Assembly: GCF_025264685.1 (NCBI RefSeq)
Contig: NZ_CP073721.1
Coordinates: forward strand, 3,525,001-3,589,000
Source: Dactylosporangium roseum
GTDB taxonomy: Bacteria > Actinomycetota > Actinomycetes > Mycobacteriales > Micromonosporaceae
Direction of reading: 5' to 3'
DNA length: 64,000 nucleotides
Part shown: one piece after another, positions 59,466 to 64,000 of the stretch
Numbering within the stretch: position 1 is the stretch's first letter
How the letters are laid out: the number at the start of each line of letters is the position of its first letter
Program-made: the position numbers and the translations under genes
The notes under the pieces: generated by a model
Seen by the model: the letters and a program-made list of their open reading frames with translations, nothing else
Database searches by the model: none
Told to the model about the DNA's origin: nothing

Positions 59466-61126
59466 GGTCTTTCGTTAAGGGTTGTCCAGATGCTGGGTCA
59501 ATAGAGAACAGGTGCCGTCTGAGCTGGGAAGATAGGACTTGTCGAGGGTCCTTGTCCATCCCGCCCGGAGGGCACCTGCATGGTGAAGCGTACCGGAACG
59601 CGTCCGAGAATCGTGGTGAGCGCCGACGGTCGTGGCGTGGTCGGTCACGCCGGCGCCCGGCTGCTCGCCGATATCGCTGATGCGACGGGTCTGACCAGGG
59701 CGTGCAGTGAAGCGTTCGCCGGGTTGCGGCAGCGTCGTGGCGGCCACGAACCGGGTCGGATCGCGGTCGATCTGGCGGTGACGCTCGCCGACGGCGGCAA
59801 GGCGATCTGCGACCTGGCCGTGCTGCGGGACCAGGCAGCCCTGTTCGGTCCGGTCGCGTCCGACCCGACAGCGTGGCGGCTGTTGTCCATCATGGACAGC
59901 GCGGTGCTGCGCCGGCTGTCCACTGCGCGAGCACAAGCACGCGAAATCGCATGGGCTCAACGGATCGACACGTCCGGTGGGCTGCCACAGACCACCGCGG
60001 CCGGGCAACCGGTCCCAGGTCTGGTCCTCGACATCGACGCCTCCATCGTGATCTGCCACTCGGAGAAGGAGGCAGCGACCCCGACCTGGAAGAAGTCATT
60101 TGGGTACCACCCGATGTTCTGCTTCCTGGACAACACCCGCGAAGCGCTGTCCGGGCTGCTGCGCGAAGGCCGGACCGGGTCGAACACCACCACCGACCAC
60201 ATCACCGTCCTCGACGATGCCCTCACCCAGATCCCGGACGAGTACCGGCACGGCACCCCGATCCTGATCCGGTCCGACTCCGCCGGCTGCACCCACGGCC
60301 TGCTCACCCACATCCGCAACCTGCGCGCCACCGGCATCGACGCCCGGTTCTCCGTCGGGGTCGCGATCACCGAACCGATCCGCCAGGCGATCCTCACCGC
60401 CAAACAGCACCTGCAATGGGTGCCGGCCCTCGACAGCGACGGCGAACCCCGCGACGGCGCCGACATCTGCGAACTGACCGGCCTCGTCCCCGACGACGGC
60501 TACCCACCCGGAACCCGGTTCATCGTCCGCCGCGAAGAACCGCACCCGGGTGCGCAACTGTCGCTGTTCGACACCGTCGAGGGCCTCCGCCATCAGGTGT
60601 TCGCCACCGACACCCCACCCGGCAACGGCAGCATCCAGTTCCTCGAGGCCCGCCACCGCGGCCACGCCCGCGTCGAAGACCGCATCCGCACCGGAAAGGA
60701 CACCGGCTTCGGCCGGTTCCCGTCCCGCATCTTCGCCATCAACGCCGCATGGCTGCAACTCGCCCTCACCGGCATCGACCTGCTCGCCTGGACCCAGATG
60801 CTCCTCCTGCACGGCACGCTCGCCACCGCCGAACCCAAGAAGCTGCGCTACCGGCTCCTACACGTCGCCGCACGGATCACCCACACCGCCCGCCAAACCC
60901 GGCTACGAATCGCCGAAACCTGGCCCTGGGCAACGGATCTCGTCACCGCGTTCGACCGCCTCACCGCACTCCCGCAACCAATCACCTGAGCACCACACCC
61001 AGACCCGACGAACATCCGGAGGAACCCGGCCACACGCCGGGCCGTCACCACGCCCAGATACCGAAACCCAGCGATGAAAGATCAACACACCGGACACGAC
61101 CCTTGATCAACACCTAGCGAAAGACC
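59466..61126 (+). mobile_element. IS1380-family element
   Basis: 1,661 bp bounded by 12-bp inverted repeats with one mismatch: GGTCTTTCGTTA at 59466-59477 and TAGCGAAAGACC at 61115-61126. It carries one intact transposase gene. The size and end sequence fit IS1380. No convincing direct repeat flanks it (left CGCG, right GAGG), so either the site duplication has been lost or the element has been involved in a rearrangement. It lies 12 nt upstream of the MerR gene start, where it could supply or remove a promoter. Confidence 0.88.
59580..60989 (+). CDS. IS1380-family transposase
   Basis: 469 residues, complete. The N-terminus (RPRIVVSADGRGVVGHAGARLLADIADATGL) is followed by a DDE catalytic core with an insertion domain: GLVLDIDASIVICHSEKE (first Asp), TPILIRSDSAGCTHGLL (second Asp), and EARHRGHARVEDRIRTGKDTGFGRFP (candidate Glu), then the closing helices AINAAWLQLALTGIDLLAWTQMLLL. 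ATG 59580, preceded by GGAGGGCACCTGC. No stop or frameshift. This is the only clearly intact transposase in the window and so the best candidate for a still-active element. Confidence 0.92.
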   Translation: MVKRTGTRPRIVVSADGRGVVGHAGARLLADIADATGLTRACSEAFAGLRQRRGGHEPGRIAVDLAVTLADGGKAICDLAVLRDQAALFGPVASDPTAWRLLSIMDSAVLRRLSTARAQAREIAWAQRIDTSGGLPQTTAAGQPVPGLVLDIDASIVICHSEKEAATPTWKKSFGYHPMFCFLDNTREALSGLLREGRTGSNTTTDHITVLDDALTQIPDEYRHGTPILIRSDSAGCTHGLLTHIRNLRATGIDARFSVGVAITEPIRQAILTAKQHLQWVPALDSDGEPRDGADICELTGLVPDDGYPPGTRFIVRREEPHPGAQLSLFDTVEGLRHQVFATDTPPGNGSIQFLEARHRGHARVEDRIRTGKDTGFGRFPSRIFAINAAWLQLALTGIDLLAWTQMLLLHGTLATAEPKKLRYRLLHVAARITHTARQTRLRIAETWPWATDLVTAFDRLTALPQPIT

Positions 61127-61487
61127 GAGGCTAGTCTGACCCGCGACCAACGCCGCACCCGCCTCGCAAGACCGGGGCAGATGGGATGCGAACGGTTCGT
61201 GGATCTTGCATCCAGGCGTGCGTAGGCAAAAGGCCCGTGCGGGTCAAGGGCGCACCGCCTGCCGTCTCGATCGCTCCGCCCGCGAGCGGATCCGTGCCGC
61301 CTGACGCCAGCATGTCGCCTGCACAAGGGGTAGGGTCAAGCGCGGCAAAGCTCCGGCGGCGACAGCCGCCCTCGCCCGTTGGACGCTGTTCGCGGCGAGG
61401 ACACGCGGGCCGGTCGAGGGTGGAAAAGCGACGAGGAGATCGACGTCGCTGTCTGGGCCGTCCTGGCTCAGGGCCGGCTGCTGAGGG
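61127..61487. other. Remnant region, possible nucleotidyltransferase fragment
   Basis: No intact gene. On the minus strand around 61410-61480 the sequence DGPDSDVDLLVAFPP matches the metal-binding motif of MNT-type nucleotidyltransferases (GxDSDxD), with nothing recognisable on either side. It could be what is left of an MNT-HEPN toxin-antitoxin gene. The rest shows no feature. Confidence 0.35.
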
Positions 61488-62405
61488 TCAGGTTGACCGT
61501 GGGGGCCTCCCCGGGGCCGCCGGACGGGCCTGCTCACCGTAGCGGTCGATGCAGAACTCGCGCAGCCGCCCGGCGATGCGCTCTATCGTGGTCGCCCCGT
61601 GGTGGTCGATACGCCATGCGGCCCATAAGCTGATCTGCACCGGTCCGTCTCCTCCCACGAGCACCAGGGGATGCAGCCCGAACCTCGGGTCGTCCGACAC
61701 GACCGCTACGCCCTTGCCGGAGGCCGCCACGGCCTGTGCCACCTCGGCCGTGTCGAACTCGTAAACCTCGCCGTACGCCAAGCTCGCCCGTGCCATTGCC
61801 TGGTCCAGCGCCCGGCGGGGGTGGAATTCCCGGTCCTGGACAAGCAGCCGCTGGCCCACGAGGTCCTCGATGGGCAGAGCGCGGCGATGGCGCCACCGGT
61901 GGGTGCGCGAAACGTAGGCGAACACTGGCAGGTTCGCCAGGGCCAACCCGGTCAGCGTCGACGGGGGAGGGGTGGTGCCGATCGCGAGGTCGGCGCCATG
62001 CTCGAGGGTGCCGTACACGACCGTGGGAATCTCCGCGCGAACAGAGGGCATCGGGTCGTCCTCGCGCAGCGTCGCGAGGAACGGAGCAACCACGTCGGTC
62101 AGTGTCGTACCGGGCGCCGCGATGATGATGTGCTCCATGCGTCCCGCCGCGATGGCTGCCGCCGTGGCCAGCGCCTCGTCTGCTTGGGCCACGAGTCGTC
62201 GGGCCGCTGGAAGGAACTCGCGGCCCGCGGCCGACAGCCGCAGCGGGCCCTCGTCCCGGGTGAACAGGATGAGGCCGAGATCGCGCTCGAGCTGGCGCAA
62301 TTGGCGGGACAAGGAGGGCTGCGTCACGTGGACGACGCGCGACGCGGCGGTGACCGACCCGGCGCGCTCGACCGCGAGCAGGTAGCGCAGGGTGCGTAGC
62401 TCCAT
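61488..62405 (-). CDS. LysR-family transcriptional regulator
   Basis: 305 residues. HTH: MELRTLRYLLAVERAGSVTAASRVVHVTQPSLSRQLRQLERDLGLILFTRDEGPLRLSAAG, fully typical. A periplasmic-binding-protein-like effector domain follows (IIIAAPGTTLTDVVAPFLATL, LAIGTTPPPSTLTGLALANLPVFAYVSRTHR, YEFDTAEVAQAVAASGKGVAVVSDDP). I chose ATG 62405 because GGGAGG lies 7 nt upstream; ATG 62411 is possible. It is divergent from the GABA aminotransferase gene across 125 nt, so it probably controls that operon and itself in response to GABA or a related amine. Confidence 0.9.
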   Translation of the reverse strand: MELRTLRYLLAVERAGSVTAASRVVHVTQPSLSRQLRQLERDLGLILFTRDEGPLRLSAAGREFLPAARRLVAQADEALATAAAIAAGRMEHIIIAAPGTTLTDVVAPFLATLREDDPMPSVRAEIPTVVYGTLEHGADLAIGTTPPPSTLTGLALANLPVFAYVSRTHRWRHRRALPIEDLVGQRLLVQDREFHPRRALDQAMARASLAYGEVYEFDTAEVAQAVAASGKGVAVVSDDPRFGLHPLVLVGGDGPVQISLWAAWRIDHHGATTIERIAGRLREFCIDRYGEQARPAAPGRPPRST

Positions 62406-62530
62406 CGGCATGCCTCCCGGGCATGGACACAAGGCAAATCAGGCATTGGACAGCATGCCATGTCAAGGCGCACGCTGGGCGGGCCGGGACAGCCGGTGGA
62501 CCCCCTATCCCTCCCACGGTTAGGAGCGCC

Positions 62531-63868
62531 ATGGCCGCCGTCGAGCAACAGCGCCGAGTCGTCACTGCCATCCCCGGCCCGAGGTCGCAGGAGCTGCAGG
62601 CTCGCAGGCTGGCGACCGTCTCCGCCGGTGTGGGCACGGGGCTTCCGGTGTACGTCGAGCGAGCGGGCGGCGGCATCCTCGTCGACGTCGATGGCAACCA
62701 ATTGATCGACTTCGGCTCCGGCATTGCGGTCACGACCGTCGGGGCGTCGAACCCGCGCGTCGTGGAGGCCGTCCAGCGGCAGGTGCGGGACTTCACCCAC
62801 ACCTGCTTCATGGTAACGCCATATGAGGAGTACCTCGCGGTTTGCGAAAAGCTTGCCCGGCTCACCCCCGGCGACCATGACAAGCGCTCGGCCTTGTTCA
62901 ACTCCGGCGCCGAGGCCGTCGAGAATGCTGTGAAGATCGCGCGGGTCTACACCGGGCGCAGCGCCGTCGTCACGTTCGACCACGCCTACCACGGGCGCAC
63001 CAACCTCACCATGGCTCTGACCGCCAAGTCGATGCCCTACAAGCAGGGCTTCGGACCGTTCGCCGGCGAGGTCTACCGCGCGCCGATGGCCTATCCCTAC
63101 CGCTGGCGCGGCGCCGCCGATGACGTTGCCCGCGAAGCGTTCGAAGCGTTCGCCGGGCAGGTGCATACCCAAGTGGGCGAGCAGAACGTCGCAGCGGTTG
63201 TCATCGAGCCGATCCAAGGCGAGGGTGGCTTCATCGTGCCGCCGGCCGGGTGGCTGCAACTCATCGCCGACTGGTGCCACAAGCACGGCGCTCTGCTCGT
63301 CGCCGACGAGATCCAGACCGGCTTCTGCCGCACCGGAGACTGGTTCGCATGCGACCACGAAGGCGTCGTGCCCGATCTCATCACCACCGCCAAGGGCATC
63401 GCAGGCGGCCTGCCACTGGCCGCAGTCACCGGACGCGCGGACGTGATGAACGCGGTGCACCCCGGCGGTCTCGGGGGCACCTTCGGCGGAAACCCGGTGG
63501 CCTGTGTGGCTGCGCTGGCCGCCATCGAGACCATGGAGGCCGAGGATCTGCCGGCCAGGGCCCGCGCGATCGAGGAGCTCTTCACCACGAGGCTGCGCCG
63601 GCTTGCCGAGAGTTTCGACGTCATCGGCGACGTCCGCGGCCGCGGCGCGATGCTCGCCATCGAGTTCGTCCGCGGGGGCGGCGACACCACGCCGAACCCC
63701 GAGCTCACCGCCGCGGTCAACCAGCATTGCCACCGCGAAGGCTTGGTGACGCTCACCGCCGGCACCTACGGCAACGTGCTGCGGTTCCTGCCCCCATTGT
63801 CGATCTCGGACGACCTGCTCAACGAAGGGCTCGACATCCTCGAGCGTGCTTTCGTCACCCACGCCTGA
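62531..63868 (+). CDS. gabT: 4-aminobutyrate aminotransferase
   Basis: 445 residues, class III PLP aminotransferase. ALFNSGAEAVENAVKIAR and VTFDHAYHGRTNLTMALTAK in the large domain, VIEPIQGEGGFIVPPAGWLQLI, LLVADEIQTGFCRTGDWFA, and the PLP-binding Lys in LITTAKGIAGGLPLAAVTGR; GGTFGGNPVACVAALAAIE and ARGAMLAIEF-like RGRGAMLAIEFVRG near the end. It converts GABA and 2-oxoglutarate to succinate semialdehyde and glutamate. ATG 62531 follows TAGGAG with a 4-nt gap. First gene of an operon whose next gene starts at 63961. Controlled by the divergent LysR. Confidence 0.92.
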   Translation: MAAVEQQRRVVTAIPGPRSQELQARRLATVSAGVGTGLPVYVERAGGGILVDVDGNQLIDFGSGIAVTTVGASNPRVVEAVQRQVRDFTHTCFMVTPYEEYLAVCEKLARLTPGDHDKRSALFNSGAEAVENAVKIARVYTGRSAVVTFDHAYHGRTNLTMALTAKSMPYKQGFGPFAGEVYRAPMAYPYRWRGAADDVAREAFEAFAGQVHTQVGEQNVAAVVIEPIQGEGGFIVPPAGWLQLIADWCHKHGALLVADEIQTGFCRTGDWFACDHEGVVPDLITTAKGIAGGLPLAAVTGRADVMNAVHPGGLGGTFGGNPVACVAALAAIETMEAEDLPARARAIEELFTTRLRRLAESFDVIGDVRGRGAMLAIEFVRGGGDTTPNPELTAAVNQHCHREGLVTLTAGTYGNVLRFLPPLSISDDLLNEGLDILERAFVTHA

Positions 63869-63960
63869 GCAGCCTCTCGCGGGGAGGGGCCACTTCGACG
63901 GGTCTCGCCGCCCAATGGCGGTCCTGCTCCCCGCATCCGTCGTCAACCAAGGAGATCCGT

Positions 63961-64000
63961 ATGTCGCTCACTCCCGCCGAGGCTGAACTCGTCGCATCGG
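63961..64000 (+). CDS. Start of the next gene (probable succinate-semialdehyde dehydrogenase)
   Basis: Forty nt at the window edge: ATG at 63961 after AAGGAGATCCGT, giving MSLTPAEAELVAS. Position directly after gabT, in the same direction and with a strong ribosome binding site, makes gabD (NAD(P)-dependent succinate-semialdehyde dehydrogenase) the most likely identity, but too little sequence is present to confirm. Confidence 0.4.
   Translation, partial: MSLTPAEAELVAS

Noticed and set aside
1..64000. CRISPR array
   Set aside because: No regularly spaced short repeat units or cas-type genes seen on reading the window.

Overview
The window is high-GC, actinomycete-type DNA. The evidence is GC-rich third codon positions, DUF4193 and DUF5994 family proteins, GAF-ANTAR regulators, a SigB/F-type sigma factor, and IS families and RIT-type recombinases common in that phylum. 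I cannot name the genus; Pseudonocardiales, Micromonosporales or Frankiales would all fit. The stretch reads as an accessory region: about a third of it is mobile DNA or gene wreckage.

Layout. 1-6.1 kb is a graveyard. An IS256-type transposase gene is split in antisense by a 2,175-nt group II intron whose ends can be placed to the base. Remnants of hemerythrin, DoxX, GAF and Asp23 genes follow, with one intact GAF-ANTAR gene among them. 6.5-9.1 kb holds a lipoprotein sugar-binding protein gene overlapping by 4 nt a FucP-type sugar/H+ symporter gene. 9.2-15.4 kb has further transposase and integrase debris, a second IS256 transposase and a broken MgtA-type Mg2+ ATPase that truncate each other. 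15.6-40 kb is the functional core, a stress-physiology island: slipin, two GAF-ANTAR regulators, a glycosyltransferase-GH130 pair, CtpF-type Ca2+-like P-type ATPase, DUF1003, Acg-type nitroreductase, phosphoketolase, LapA-like protein, desaturase, AI-2E-type permease, DUF4193, BON-domain protein, DoxX, DUF5994, BrkB/YihY, a second slipin, a region-2-only sigma-like gene, an NAD(P)-binding protein and a frameshifted SigF-type sigma factor. DoxX, slipin and GAF-ANTAR each occur more than once, so modules of this island were duplicated and partly lost.

40.2-55.5 kb is bounded by two near-identical, oppositely oriented IS5-type elements. Between them are a RIT element (three overlapping tyrosine recombinase genes), an IS3 remnant that beheaded a histidine kinase, its response regulator, a VOC protein, and a two-component system flanking an FtsX-type ABC exporter with a palindromic operator between the divergent genes. 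Recombinase, IS630 and DUF5372 remnants precede the second IS5 copy, which truncates another kinase. 55.5-64 kb has STAS, AlkD, GyrI-like and MerR genes, an intact IS1380 element with 12-bp inverted repeats, and a LysR gene divergent from a GABA aminotransferase operon.

A recurring oddity is the number of genes broken by one small indel, often in a G/C run (intron protein, phosphoketolase, sigma factor, MerR, AlkD, both IS5 transposases). Some may be assembly or sequencing errors. Others (8-bp tandem duplication, truncations at IS ends, multiply damaged genes) are real decay. Calls marked pseudogene for a single indel should be read with that in mind.
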